Source of the DNA: Balanoglossus misakiensis | Lineage: Eukaryota > Hemichordata | Direction: 5' to 3' | Length of the DNA: 64,000 nucleotides | Assembly (NCBI GenBank): GCA_040954595.2 | Contig: CM082579.2 | Span: 9,858,001-9,922,000, forward strand | Part shown: positions 1 through 13,400 of the stretch, in pieces | How the letters are laid out: the number at the start of each line of letters is the position of its first letter | How positions within the stretch are numbered: position 1 is the stretch's first letter | Notes under the pieces: model-generated | The model's input: only the letters and a program-made list of their open reading frames with translations | What the model was told of the DNA's origin: nothing | The model's database searches: none | Program-made: the position numbers and the translations under genes

Positions 1-3000
1 ACGTCACATAAAATCTTATAAAAAACGTATTTTGAAGACAGACAGACATACTGCAATATGAATTTATATACTTTCTGAAATTTAAGAGCATTCAAAGAGA
101 GAACAAATTATTCGGAAAATGTTATTTCTGTAATCAAATTTCTACAGATCTTATCGACAAGGTCCTTCTGTACACATCAACTTTAAAATACATTCTAGGC
201 TTGCTGCAGATTTTACTCTTTATGTCACAAGTTTGTAAGCAGTTACATTGTTTGGTACATTGCACGATTGTGTAGTAATATACACGTGTACAAATAACCT
301 TACCGAATGCTTGTATCAGGCAGATGGTGGGAGTTGAAAAAGAAACTTTGTCGACGTTCAAAATTTGGTTATTTTTTTTTCAAAAGTGTGGCATAATTGT
401 ACAAAAGTCTTCGCTCAATTATCGCATTATTACAGTGAATGTTGTTCCACACTCATGTTAAATTTACTTCCACAGTTATGTGAGACTAGTTCTACCGAAT
501 AGTGTAAGCTTCAAGAAACATACCTTCGTTCTCGCCGCCGTTTACCAAGCAGATTGTGAAAGTCGAACAAACGACTTTGTCGACGTACCAAGTTGTACTA
601 ACTATGCTTGTTGGAAGTAGGGGTTTTATAGACCAGCGGTAATTATTGTGTTAAAAAATTCACGCATACATTTCTCTCCTATTAAGGACGTGGCACCCTA
701 TCTTTGGCCAAGACACTCAGTGCGTAACTAGACGCTGACGATATTGATATGCAAATTACATAAGTCAAAATTTTAAAGCAGGCTTTTCGTAGTAATTGAA
801 TGAACCAGGGAAAGCTGTGTGGTCGATATATCTGTGGATCCCAGCATACACGTACAATTCTGGAAAAAAATATTCATACATTGTATGTTTACATTCAAAG
901 TAATATCTTCTCTGCCCGTCGCTAACTTGAAAACAACACCGAATTAAGCCGCGCCGAGCAGAAATATGTCGTCTTCCAAAAAATCAAATTTGATGCAGCA
1001 GCCAAAAGGATGCAAATACCCTTCTTCATTCTGTGCATATTAAATATTTCAAACAACAGAATTTACTTTTTAATGAATAACAAGGCTGTATTCATTAACG
1101 GGTTGTAAATTGCCTGTGTTAATAGATCCCAGTGTATATGTATTAATGAAAACTGGATGAATTTGTTATTAAACTAAGGCTTGAAATATTGCCACTCTTT
1201 CATTCTATGTACTTCTACGTTGCAGTATTTTTTATCGGCTTGCTGAATAGATAATGGGATAGGCTAAGATTTCATTTTCTTTTTAAATAAATTTTGTATC
1301 AATAACCGATAAAGCAAAGTAATCTATACATCTTGTGGGAACTTTCCACGGATTCAAATATGTATACAAATCGCATGCAAACATTTAGCATATTAGGCGC
1401 CCGTTTACAATTTACAATTTACGCAACGGTGCTTGACATGAATAATTGTTTAGGGATTGCTTGAATATTTTATAAGTTTTGACAAAGACACATGAAAATG
1501 CAGGCCGTCCCCCTTCCCCCCACACACACTCAACCACCACGTGGTCCAAGTCCATCTTGTATGTTTCTGTGTTCTGGAAGGGAAATTGTCGTCCAGAATC
1601 CATTTATAAGGGTGGATCTACCTTGGCTTGTTCATTAACAGTACTCGAGCACAGAAATCCGCACTCATAAGTGTGCGGAAGGGATAAAAGCAGATGTTGG
1701 CACACATCACTTTCCTATATAGCTGCTGTCCTGAACACTGGCCAATCTAGAACTGAAATACCGTACTGGAAAAAGTGCATTGGTCTACAGTATACTCTCC
1801 CGCCATATTCCCAACAGGTGTGATTGTTCAATCAAAATAAGCTGACGTCAAAGCAATGTCATTTTAAACATCTAGTCTAGTGGCGTCACATGTCTGTTGT
1901 GAAACCCGGTACTAATTAGATAAAAAGGAGGACTAAAAATAACATAGGGCCTAAGCCTTGAAGGAAAAGTATAAATTGTAGGCTTTTAATCCAGCTTTCG
2001 CTGAACAAGAAACCGTACTTGTTACATAGAACAAAAATGCACGAGGTTACATTTATGTGGCGAGAATTAAGAAATCTCTCGAAGCCCAATCATTGCTACC
2101 TGAATTCACAAATTCTCCAGTTCAACAAATACGCCTTTGCCGTTATTTTTAATACCCGTATAAATTCTTCATACATTTTCAGATACCCTTTTTTAAATCA
2201 TTCAATGTACCAGTAACATGTTGCCTTATAAATAAACATGTTGTTTTCCGACCAAGAAACCAATTAAAGAGGTAAATTTCAAAGTTAAACATCCGCTGCC
2301 GTTATTTTTGGAGTTCCGTTACCGTTACACAACATTTCTTGGTATCGGAATAAAATATATATGCAAATGAAAGCGTCTAATGCAATAATACCAGTTTTTC
2401 GGGGTGGGGTGTGGGGTGAGGGGTGGGGCTCGGCGTATCCACCGTATCGCTGGGGGCATTTGGCTGTTTACAAAATAAACAGTGGTGGATGGAGTCAAGC
2501 CAAGAGTCCCTGAGAAAAACAACTACGTGTAGTAGTGCACCCGTGCTTCGGGCCGCCGGTTTTATCCCTCAAAAAATAAAGATTTGGAGATGCCGGGTTT
2601 CGAACTCGTCAAAATACGGACATCACTCGAATACGACGCGTTATCGACCAAAATTCGTGTAATAACCCCTAATTATTAAAACACCTGCCGCCGTTATCTT
2701 TGGAGTTCCTTTACAAAATATTTCTTGGTATCGTATGCAAATGAAAACTTTTTTTTCGGAACAAAAAATGCACGAGGTTACATTTATGTGGCGAGAATTA
2801 AGAAATCTCCCGAAGCCCAATCATGAATTCACAAATTCTCCAGTTCAACATATACGCCTTTGCCGTTATTTTTAATACCCGTATAAATTCTTCATAAATT
2901 TTCAGATACCCTTTTTTTAAACATTCTATGTACCAGTAACATGTTGCCTTATAAATAAACATGTTGTTTTCCGACCAAGAAACCAATTAAAGAGGTAAAT

Positions 3001-5186
3001 TTCAAAGTTAAACATCCGCTGCCGTTATTTTTGGACTTCCGTTACCGTTACACAACATTTCTTGGTATCTGAATAAAATATATATGTTAATGAAAGCGTC
3101 TAATGCAATAATACCAGTTTTTCGGGGTGGGGTGTGGGGTGAGGGGTGGGGCTCGGCGTATCCACCGTATCGCTGGGGGCATTTCACTAGGGGTATTTGG
3201 CTGTTTACAAAATAAACAGTGGTGGATGGAGTCAAGCCAAGAGTCCCTGAGAAAAACAACTACGTGTAGTAGTGCACCCGTGCTTCGGGCCGCCAGTTTT
3301 ATCCCTCAAAAAATAAAGATTTGGAGATGCCGGGTTTCGAACTCGTCAAAATACGGACATCACTCGAATACGACGCGTTATCGACCAAAATTCGTGTAAT
3401 AACCCCTAATTATTAAAACACCCGCTGCCGTTATCTTTGGAGTTCCTTTACAAAATATTTCTTGGTATGGTATGCAAATGAAAACGTTTTTTTTTCGGAA
3501 CAAAAAATGCACGAGGTTACATATATGTGGCGAGAATTAAGAAATCTCTCGAAGCCCAATCATTGCTACCTGAATTCACAAATTCTCCAGTTCAACAAAT
3601 ACGCCTTTGCCGTTATTTTTAATACCCGTATAAATTCTTCATAAATTTTCAGATACCCTTTTTTTAAACATTCTATGTACCAGTAACATGTTGCCTTATA
3701 AATAAACATGTTGTTTTCCGACCAAGAAACCAATTAAAGAGGTAAATTTCAAAGTTAAACATCCGCTACCGTTATTTTTGGAGTTCCGTTACCGTTACAC
3801 AATATTTCTTGGTATCTGAATAAAATATATATGCAAATGAAAGCGTCTAATGCAATAATACCAGTTTTTCGGGGTGGGGTGTGGGGTGAGGGGGTGGGGC
3901 TCGGCGTATCCACCGTTTTGACGTTCACAGTATGATCTATTATTATAACACCTGTATTGTACCAAAGAAACACTTGTTGTTTCGATTCAAGTACTGTACT
4001 ATGTCAAAGTAATAAATCATCTATATTACACAAAAGAAACGGATGCTCAGTTTAGGGTAAATGTTATTTCTAGTCTTTGTTAAAATGTAGCGAAGAGAAC
4101 AAAATGTGGATGTCACATAGAACAAAAAACAAAACTTAAAATATATCCAGGTGGTATAGATAGAGACCCTGTAATATCACATGAATTTAATTTTATTTCC
4201 TTATTTCCGAGGGTGGGGGGGGGGGGGTAAAGAAATGATGAAGGCAACTTTCCCCCTTTGATATACTATAATGTCGTTTTGTCAATAAACAATCGAATGT
4301 AAATTAATGAATAAACCTCTTGCGCATTACTCAGGAGATTTTTGTGCGCATGCGTAAATATATGGCAAATCCCTAGTTTGTCAGAGGCTGTGGAACGTGA
4401 GGCCCAGTCTACAGGCAAGGCTAGTCATGCTAGTGTGCTGACATCGTGCATGTATCGCGTGTACTATATATGGATGTCACCTAAAACCAGTCGAAGATCG
4501 ACGAGCCAAGGAAGAAAAATAAAACAACTCAAAGAAATGCATTTATTGAAATCACCTGACGACATTTTGCATCCGAGATGGCGCTCAAGTGGGTGCACCG
4601 CCCATAGTGCGAACAATGGAGTTACCCAAAGCAAACGTTTGGGACCAGAATTGCATATTTACCCGACCGGTGCAGTACGTACATATTGTGTGTTAATTGA
4701 CGAGGTTCTGAAAGAACCCCAGAAATGGACGGGCGATTCTTCGGGGCATGATCCCAGCACAGCAACATCAAGGAATAACTGGTCAATGAGAATGAGACAA
4801 AGACAGGAGAGAGAGAGAGAGAGAGAGAGAGACATACATACAGACAGAGAGACAGACAGGCAGAGAGAAAGACAAAAAAACCTCGTCGATCAAAATCGTA
4901 AGAAGAAACACAAGAAAGATAAGGATTTATACAATTACTCGTGTAAATACGCCATATCTATTTTACACACTTTCTAACAAACCTATCGTCAAACTACCTG
5001 ACATTGTCATGAGTTACACAACCATCATAGTAACCTACATTATAGTATTTAACCAGTTAGATCGATGTTTACGCCCTCTTGAAGCCAGATGGACACAATT
5101 TCCAACTTTATAACGCAGTATATAAATATTGAACGCTTGTCGGCAACGCCAAATACATTCTACTTTCACAACAGCAGGAAACTTAC
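1..5186. other. Spacer of duplication copy 1, no gene recognised
   Basis: I recognise no coding region here. The stretch holds the tandem ~735-bp repeat (about 2030-3927), a G run (4216-4227), a GA run (4808-4830) and AT-rich unique DNA. The longest open frame (4342-4977, +) includes the GA microsatellite and has no family resemblance. It is nearly conserved in copy 2 only because the whole block is duplicated. The extreme left edge probably contains the promoter of an S8 paralogue lying outside the window. Confidence 0.6.
2030..3927. repeat. Tandem repeat, ~735-bp unit, about 2.6 copies
   Basis: Units begin near 2030, 2763 and 3502, each with the marker atgcacgaggttacat. The third unit is cut short near 3927 inside a G-rich stretch (ggggtggggctcggcgtatc), before the conserved tail seen in the others. 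On the minus strand each full unit contains gagttcgaaacccgg, which resembles an RNA polymerase III B box (GWTCRANNC), so the unit may include a tRNA-derived segment. Every internal open frame is short and unrecognised. Confidence 0.85.
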
Positions 5187-5463
5187 GTTATCTGTGTACG
5201 CATCGCAAACTTCTATGATTCTACGACTGCAGTCCGAAACATTGCCGCACACCGTGTGTAAGGGAGACACAAAATCAAAATGTATGAAGATGGTCGTGTC
5301 TTCATTACTTTCACGGTAGTACACTGGGTCATTTATTGTGACGATGTTCCCGTGATCAAAATTGTTCAGTTACATAAACCCGCCGTATTTGGTTTGCAAC
5401 TTCATCGACAATCTGCAAAGTAACAAACGTGGGCTGTCCCATCATACGCCGTCGACCTATTAA

Positions 5464-6197
5464 GGTGGCACTGCATGAAACCGTCGAGACTTTTTCAGAG
5501 GCCTATTTCTCATCAAAGAAAAAGTTAAAACCCCCATAAACCATATATATTCTGGAAGCTGAGATTTTGAACTTTTGTTTGAGTTGCAAATATTATTGAT
5601 CCCCGGAAATGGTGGCGATTTTGGGTGAAAAAAAACATTTTTTTGATATTATGTCATGAAATTTAAAATAGGTAAAAAAGTTGACCATGCATCATGCATC
5701 TTAATATGTCATTCAAAACTAGAGTACACGTGCAAAAAAATGGTAATTTTGTTTTGCGTTATCTGCTTCCATTGAGGAGTAACAGCGTTTAAAAGTTAGA
5801 TTTTCAGAAAATTTGATCAAATTCACGGTGAGTTGTATTGAATCAGAGTTTATTCCCGCCAGGGACACTTTATCGACAAACAAAACTAGCGTTTTGTTGG
5901 ATGGGTCATACACAATTCCCTGTCAAAATTTGAGCAAATTCGGCCAACGCAGGGCGAAGCTATTTTAGTCCGAAGTTGTCAAGAGCAGCGAAAATGCAAA
6001 CTGAGAAAAACGGCTATTTGCATTGTTGACACCTATTTGTTAAGCTGTGAACTCATTCAGAAAAGTGCTATTTTGGGGTGATTATGCACCATTTCCGCCA
6101 AGACGTATTAGTCAGGTTGTGGGTCAGTATTAGGCCTACCGATTTATGTAAAAAAGTAAAATTTGGCAAAAATCACAACTTTTCATGCAATGCCACC
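5464..6197. mobile_element. Non-autonomous TIR DNA transposon, TTAA target site
   Basis: A 734-bp segment bounded by inverted ends ggtggcactgcatgaaa and (reversed) ggtggcattgcatgaaa, 16 of 17 bases matching. It is flanked by TTAA on both sides (5460-5463 and 6198-6201). The paralogous copy has the intact empty site cctattaattcattg with a single TTAA at 20228-20231, so the boundaries are directly demonstrated. TTAA duplication is typical of the piggyBac superfamily, although the terminal bases are not the usual CCY. No transposase is encoded. It lies between two candidate exons of the unrecognised minus-strand gene. Confidence 0.88.
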
Positions 6198-8014
6198 TTA
6201 ATTCATTGTGTGGATACTTCGTTTTTTTTCAAATACTCGTGTGCAGCACTCAACGTCTAAATATCAGTATAGTTTATTGGTGCAATTGTTGCAATAAACA
6301 ACAATTGATCGTTCGCTCTTATGTGGTCCAATAGAAATGATACACTTGACAAGAAAATTCTTCTGTAGTAACGACTTTTTAACGTACGTGTCGTTGTGGC
6401 GGACGTCTACACTAAGGTCGATGACATGACGACATGGTCTGTTGGACAAATCCCTCGCTGGTATATTTATGACGCCAGTTTCGCCTGATAAGCAAGTACT
6501 TGTTCCGTTGGCAAGATGATTGTTATCTGGGGTATAAGGAACGACAAACAACATAAATGTTGTTGGACCAATAGATGCCTTTCTTTAAAAAGAAGTAATG
6601 CACTATTTGTTTTACTTTGACCCAGCACATTACAATTGGAAAGTAATTTATAGAGAGTTAATTCATTATGCCTAGGCAAACTGAAATCATTTGTATAGTT
6701 ATACGCGCTCAGCATTCATGACCTCCCCATGAAGTGCACATAAATCTACACGCATGGTATTTACACCTGGCAGGCCAGAGCACAGCCTGTTCTATAAATA
6801 GTTGCGTTGTGGTTAGAGATACAGCAACCGTGGCCAATTAATCATTGTGAATGTCAACACTGTCGCCCTCTGCCGTTCGTTTGTCCGTCCGTCCATCAAC
6901 AATTCACTTCTTCTCAAAAACTTCTGGTCATACAATTTTGTAAAACGGTTTATAGTTCACTGGGGATAATCTTACAGTATTCATATTCGTTCGAATCTTA
7001 TTGTATCATTTTGGGGGCAACATTTGTCAGTTTTTGTCAAAATCGTCTTCTCGTAATCCACATGTCCTATTGCTTTAATATTTGCTATGCAGTAGACTTG
7101 CTCCAAGTCTAAGGGCTTCATTATTTTATAATAAATACATTTAAAAAACTTGTTCCGAATTTCTCTATGTACCGTGTGTGGAGTAAACGTCAGCGTGTGT
7201 GCGCGTGTATGTATGTGTAGGGATTGTACTAGTCGCTTGGTCGACGCTACCCGACACCACAAGCTCAGTCGCAAATTCGAAACTCGCCTCACTACCAAAA
7301 ACACGCTAAAGGCAAGCATGCACGCAAAAAGTATTGAAATTATTTATTAAGACAAAAAACCACCGAAAACACAAAAAGTATTGAGATTTAAAAATCACCA
7401 AGCGACTAGTGGGCTAGTCTAGCTATGCAGGTAAACCGATTTGAAATTTGGCGTGCAGGTCCCTCGGGTGTCCTAAGTTACTTGTTTTTGGAATTGTGAC
7501 GAAATCTGCTAACCATAAGCTTATACAAGTAAAATTAGCGTGAAGTGTAAACTATTTAAAATACGTAGCCTAATTCAACACATATTGCATAACAGGAGCA
7601 ACAAATATCACAGAATATGTGTTTCATTATTTGAAAACCATCAACCTCTTCAGTACTGTCCAGAAAGAATGGGGGTATAGGGTTGTGAGCTCCTTCTTTT
7701 ATCTTTAACAATGCACGCCATCTCAGGAATAAGCATCGATGACGATATACATGTACCACCTTCTGAGGAATCAGGACCTTACCTGGATGGGCTATCACAT
7801 TTTGTTCTCCGAGTTTCCCTCTGCCATTTCTCCCAGGAGAATTTTTGTCATGTGTTCGAAATCCATCAAAGTTAGCACTTCCAAAATGGGCGTAATTAAC
7901 GATTTTGTATAGCCCTGTAAGGCAAACATGATCACGGTCACGACTTTACACAACGACTTTGCCCATGTCAAATGTTACGGGACTTGACTTCAACTACTGT
8001 ATTTTTTTTATTTG

Positions 8015-8174
<160 letters not shown>

Positions 8175-8458
8175 ACAACAGCAGCATCGTCACCACCACC
8201 ATTGCCATCACCACCACCACTATCTTGCGTTGTGATGTTAGGCTAATAATATGACCCATGATATTTGATCGTAGAAAGGTCGGCACAAATACCTTCCTGA
8301 TTTAAGTTTCTGTGGAGCTGAGTTCGATGGAAGTCAAAGTGTGGGTTCGACTTGATACCAATCGCCGTTTGTTTCCATGCTTTGACAAACACTTCTTCGC
8401 TCCCAAACTTTCCAAGGCTCTCAAAGAAGTTGAAAACAATGTGCCACTTCGCAGACAT

Positions 8459-9505
8459 GGCCTCTTTATGTTACAGTGTCTGCAAAAAAATTTTATATGC
8501 TGGCAGTTTGATGCAGAGCTGTTTCTTGTGGCATGGACTGGACACTCAGTAAACACAACTTATTCAGTGATCACCGAGAAGTTGACTTTATTCTGTATGC
8601 TTAGGTGGTTGTGCGTGCTGTACTGTATTGTTCTCTGTTTGTCTTTGCGACTGAACATCTTAAACGTGCGACTTTTGACCTATGAACTTTGGAATCAAGA
8701 GGATTGGGTATGGTTGCAACTTGACCTCTTTAAAGCATGAACTCATTTCCATGTTTTTGCAGTCAGTACTTGAAGTAACTGCGGCTAGTTGGTTGTAATG
8801 GGCCTCGACCAGTGTCAAATGACTTGACGACGTTTTCTGGTTACACCATTTTTAGTCGATGCTTCATCAACTACTAGTAACAAAACTGCCTGTGGCAGCG
8901 GTCGGTATTTCTGTCGTTGCTTCTGAAGTAAGTATACAGCGTTTGTAAATACCAAAAAATGGCAACGAGTGTCCCTGCCCTATCTCAATAAAACCGGATT
9001 GCTCAAAATGATGTCGGACGATTATGACGTAATCCCCTTGAACACCACAGTGTGACAGTAACATTTTAACATTTTTCACCCATTTTCGGGAATTGGGAAA
9101 TAATTGTCCATTGTCTTCATGTCTAAATCAACACTCGAGAAATAATGTGGAAAAAGTAATTACGGTTTACTTTTGAAAGATGTGCTAAAGCGTTGAACAG
9201 GTTAAAAGCCTGGAAGCAAGGGCACTTACCACGATCGGTGCCCTGGTGTAACGGTTCTGTAGGACGAACGCTTCCCACAAGTAGGGCTCCTCAGCTTATT
9301 CGTTAATTTTACTACCGGGTTCCCCATGCATAAAGGAAGTGCCTGATTGGCCAAAAGTGATCTCTATCAGGATACGCACAGCGATGCAAGGTTATCAGTT
9401 ATATGTTCTCCGACAGAGAGTGAGTGAGTGAGAAAGCGAGACAGCGTGAGAGAGAGACAGCGTGAGAGAAAGAGAGAGAGAGATTACGAGAGAGAGAGTG
9501 AGAGC

Positions 9506-9582
<77 letters not shown>

Positions 9583-10398
9583 AGTGAGAGTGAGAAAGAG
9601 ATTAAGAGAGTGAGAAGAGAGAGAGAGAAATCGGAAAGGCATATCATAGTGGCTAATGTTATTCGCTCCACCGATGCTGTGAGCCACCAGATATTAAACA
9701 GTTTTAGTCGACTGATGTTGTGTCCTGTACGTTGTAAATGTATGCTTGACCACGTTTAGGGAATTTTATGATATTCTGGGTACTGACTGTACAAGTCAAG
9801 TATTGTAGCACATCATTTTACGCCTAGTATTAAAATATTGTAAAGAAACAGCAACCAGTTGCAATCTCGAAAATATGCCGAAGAGATTTGGCGGTTGTTG
9901 GCCTGCATCAAGAATGTATAAAAAAAACCTCTAACATCCTTTCTGCGCGACGCATATTACATCAGTTTGATTTGATTTCCTTATTTCCGAGGAGGAGAAT
10001 GAAAAGAGTAGCGTGCCGATCCCCCCCCCCCACCCCGTTGATATAATGTCCAACATCCTCAAAACGTTTAAAAGTGATAAATTCGCAATTTCCGATTATG
10101 TCACTTCTCCGTATTCGAAAGATATCCAACCTGGTCAATCTCTAGAAATTAAGGTTATACGAACCAAATGAATGAAAGCAATGACAACATACCAGTGCCA
10201 TAACCAATTATGTTTATTCCCGAAAGATAATAACAACACCAACGATAACTGCAAGAGACTGGCCCATGCAGGCGTGATGTTTAAAATACTATTCACTACG
10301 AGGAGAATCGAAAGTCAAAAATTGAAATCAATTGCCACTTTTCCGTGCATGCATGTGGCAGTGTTACCGCGAATGATGCCTATCTTCCCTGTTGAGTT
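8459..10398. other. Intergenic region with GA microsatellite
   Basis: No gene is firmly supported between the unrecognised gene and the S8-1 relic exon. A minus-strand open stretch at about 8867-9079 (containing GDYVIIVRHHFEQSGFIEIG) looks protein-like and could be an upstream exon, but nothing identifies it. A long GA-rich tract occupies about 9476-9630, and a C run lies at 10021-10030. The rest is unique AT-rich sequence. Confidence 0.5.
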
Positions 10399-10467
10399 TC
10401 AGTGAACGCTGATTTGGGGTCCACAGTCATCACAGTCGGTTCCATTGTAATGGCACGTATTCTCAAT
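10399..10467 (-). pseudogene. Relic CDDGG-module exon of S8-1
   Basis: Behind an acceptor at 10468-10469 the sequence reads NTCHYNGTDCDDCGP in a frame one base off the phase delivered by the previous exon. It is a shortened version of the CDDGGPGS...YGTDCxDCG module that S8-2 still uses: the central [11 protein letters not shown] part is missing. In the spliced frame translation stops at once (TGA at 10463-10465), so only Asn is added after the hevein-like module. Confidence 0.6.
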
Positions 10468-13400
10468 CTAAACGAAAGAAAATTTTAATATTATGGTGCG
10501 TTACCCCGAATCGTTCTTTACTACATCAAATTAAACATTATATAGTCTGTATATCTGTCTGTCAATGTATGTATGTATGTATGTATGTATGTATGTATGT
10601 ATGTATGTATGTATGTATGTATGTATGTATGTATGTATGTATGTATGTATGTATGTATGTATGTATGTATGTATGTATGTATGTATGTATGTATGTATGT
10701 ATGTATGTATGTATGTATGTATGTATGTATGTATGTATGTATGTATGTATGTGTGTATGTATGGCAAGTGCGTAGTACATGTGCATTTAATACTAAGAAT
10801 TAACTTCATTTACCCAGATGCAATACGCTGTAAACACTTCTACTAATGTTGGATATTTTTCTCCATATGGCATATTAAATAATAAAATGTTTTCACAGTA
10901 AAATTCTACTCACTTCTATAGTCAACGCATTGAGAGCAAAAACAGTGGTTTCCAGTGTTGCCGCACCAGCCAGAAGCTGAACAACAAGGATAGCCATTAT
11001 CCGGGTCACATTCTGCTGGAGTGCCGTCAGGAAGGGGGTAGGTAGATCCACATCTTCCATCGTCTCGCCATTGTTTGTCTTCTACTGCATATTCAGATTG
11101 TGGACAAATAAATGAGAAATGTTTACAAATACTTTTTAGTACAATAGACTGAAATATTCAGTCGTTAGCGGGCGCTCTGCTGTCTCCGCAACATCCGGTC
11201 CGCGGTTGGGTGGTCATGGAGCGCCCGAACGCATGCACACCGATGAAAATTTAAGCAATAATTTCCCGCCGAGTATAGATTAAAGTAAAATGCTACTCAC
11301 TTCTATAGTCAACGCATTGAGAGCATGAACAGTGGTTTGCAGTGTTGCCGCACCAGCCAAAAGCTGAACAACAATGATAGCCATTACCAGGGTCACATTC
11401 TGCTGGAGTGCCGTCAGGAAGGGGGTAGGAAGGTCCACATCTTCCATCGTCTCGCCATTTTTTGCCTTCTACTACATATTCAGATTGTGGACAAATAAAC
11501 AAGAAATGTTTACAAATACAATAGACTGAAATATTCAGTCGTTACCGGGCGCTCTGCTGTCTCCGCAACATCCGGTCAGTTGGGGGTGGTCATGGAGCGC
11601 CCTAACGCATGCATGCACACCGATGGATATTTTAGCAATTATCACATGCATAGTTCTGCAATAATCTCCCGCCGAGGGCAGTTATACAACGAGATATAGA
11701 ACAATTTAAGAAATTTGTGCATATATGGAGTGACTGGTGCTATATCCAGTGGTATACCCACCTATACGCGGGGTTGATTGCTATTACATTATATGAACTT
11801 CAGATTGTTATTTTCTAGACATTAGCATAAATAAGAATGGTGTTTCTCGCAACAGTGGTTAAATAAACTTAAAAAGGGTGCATTGAAACAAATGTGTATC
11901 TCCTCACCATTGGCGGGAATATTCAGGAGTTTATTCGGTGTTGAGGAACTGTCAGACAAACGGGACAGGTCTATTTTTCCTGTTTGGGCAGCGTCCAACA
12001 ACTTGTTTAACATCGTCGATTGTGTAAGGGATGGATCCGCTTGAAGCAACAGGGCGGCAACACCTTGAGGAAATAGAGAGAAATTTATTACGGGAACAGG
12101 CACTGTCGACATCATTGGGAATGAACAGATGACTGCAAGATTTTATTCTGATTTAGCTTTACATAGATTTGCTTAGAGCGTGCCCTCAGAATACATCAAG
12201 ACCTCAGAGTACATAAAGGCACTCTTACCAGCAACATGGGGAGTTGCCATCGATGTTCCACTCATAGTGATGTAGCCGTCGTCCCAATTGTGGGAAGCAC
12301 TTCTGACGCCACTTCCGGGTGCCAGAATATTGACGCAGCTGCCGTAATTAGAGTACCCAGCTAAACCATCATTGGATTCGGTAGCTCCCACCGTAATTGC
12401 CTGTAACATACAGAAACAGTAGCCATCTACCAGTCAGTAGTGCTTTAGTCTGGCCATGTACGACACACAGTGGAAGTTAAATATGGACAATGGACGTGGG
12501 CAGGATATTTTCAGAAACAAATACATGTCACATACAGTGGAGCGACAGGTATAATTTTAACCGTCGCTATGGATACTTCACGGTGAAATCAAAATAAGAA
12601 CTCAGCATTTGGTGGAGACTTTGCTGAGCTAAATACGAACAGATACAGCTACACACAGGGGCGTTAACATCTCCATTTTATTCATTTCTAAGATGGCACG
12701 TATATTCATGGTGATCGTATGTCACCTTTCTGCTTTCAGTCATGCCTCAATATGTTTCAAATGTTTTTGCAATACTTCAAATGTAATACGCTACCTCAGG
12801 AGCCGAAGCAGGTGACACCACGCATGCGTCTCTATTTTCGTTTCCAGCAGCAACAATCACGATGTACCCAGCATCGGTTAAACGTTTGACTGCCAAATTC
12901 TGAGCTGAGGAATATCCACCGCCCAGCGACATGGAGACCACTGCTGGTTTCATTTCGGAAGCAGCGACTGCATCCATACCTGAAAGGATAAATCACGAAA
13001 ACCTTGATGCTGTGGGCGTCTATGAAGGAGATTTATTTTAGTTTGAAACAATTTTGTACGGATTTCACGCTAAATTTTTCGTTCACCTTGTATAAAAACA
13101 ACGATAATTACAATGTTTCTTTTTGTCAATTATTTGATGTAATAATTATAAAACTAGTTACGTTGACTCAGTCTTACCTGCAATAACGCCGCTGGTTGAC
13201 CCACTACCAGAGCAACTCAAAACACGACCCGCATACAATGTAACACCAGGTGCAACACCAACAGTGCTCCCACCGATAGTACCAGCACAGTGAGTACCGT
13301 GTCCTTGACAGTCGTTCCCCTGAACAACACGTAATATATCCAGAAATATTTGTTATTGCATATATCTCAAATTAGAACGTAAAACCGAAAAAGTGTATTG

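Larger units (their letters stand above)
3..7568. repeat. Segmental duplication, copy 1 (partner 15476-21586)
   Basis: This block is near-identical to 15476-21586, in the same orientation. The coordinate offset is 15473 at the left edge and about 14018 at the right edge. The change in offset is mostly due to an extra ~739-bp tandem-repeat unit in this copy (around 2760-3500) and a 734-bp TTAA-flanked insertion (5464-6197), plus small indels. Similarity stops at the sequence acgtag at 7568 (21586 in copy 2). In copy 2 the homologous left edge lies 22 bp upstream of the S8-1 start codon, so the window probably begins just upstream of another S8 paralogue. That last point is inference, because the neighbouring sequence is not visible. 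Confidence 0.93.

Noticed and set aside
4342-4977. 211-codon open frame, nearly conserved at 19078-19659
   Set aside because: It runs into a GA microsatellite and its conservation follows from the segmental duplication. Reading frame and end differ between copies, and no domain is recognisable.
8312-8740. 142-codon plus-strand open frame
   Set aside because: It lies opposite a minus-strand exon with better splice signals and an upstream in-frame stop; its C-terminal half is low-complexity hydrophobic.
9399-9687. Ser/Leu and Arg/Glu repeat open frames
   Set aside because: These are translations of the GA microsatellite.
10565-10764. Possible CRISPR-like or satellite array
   Set aside because: The period is four bases with no spacers; it is a simple microsatellite.
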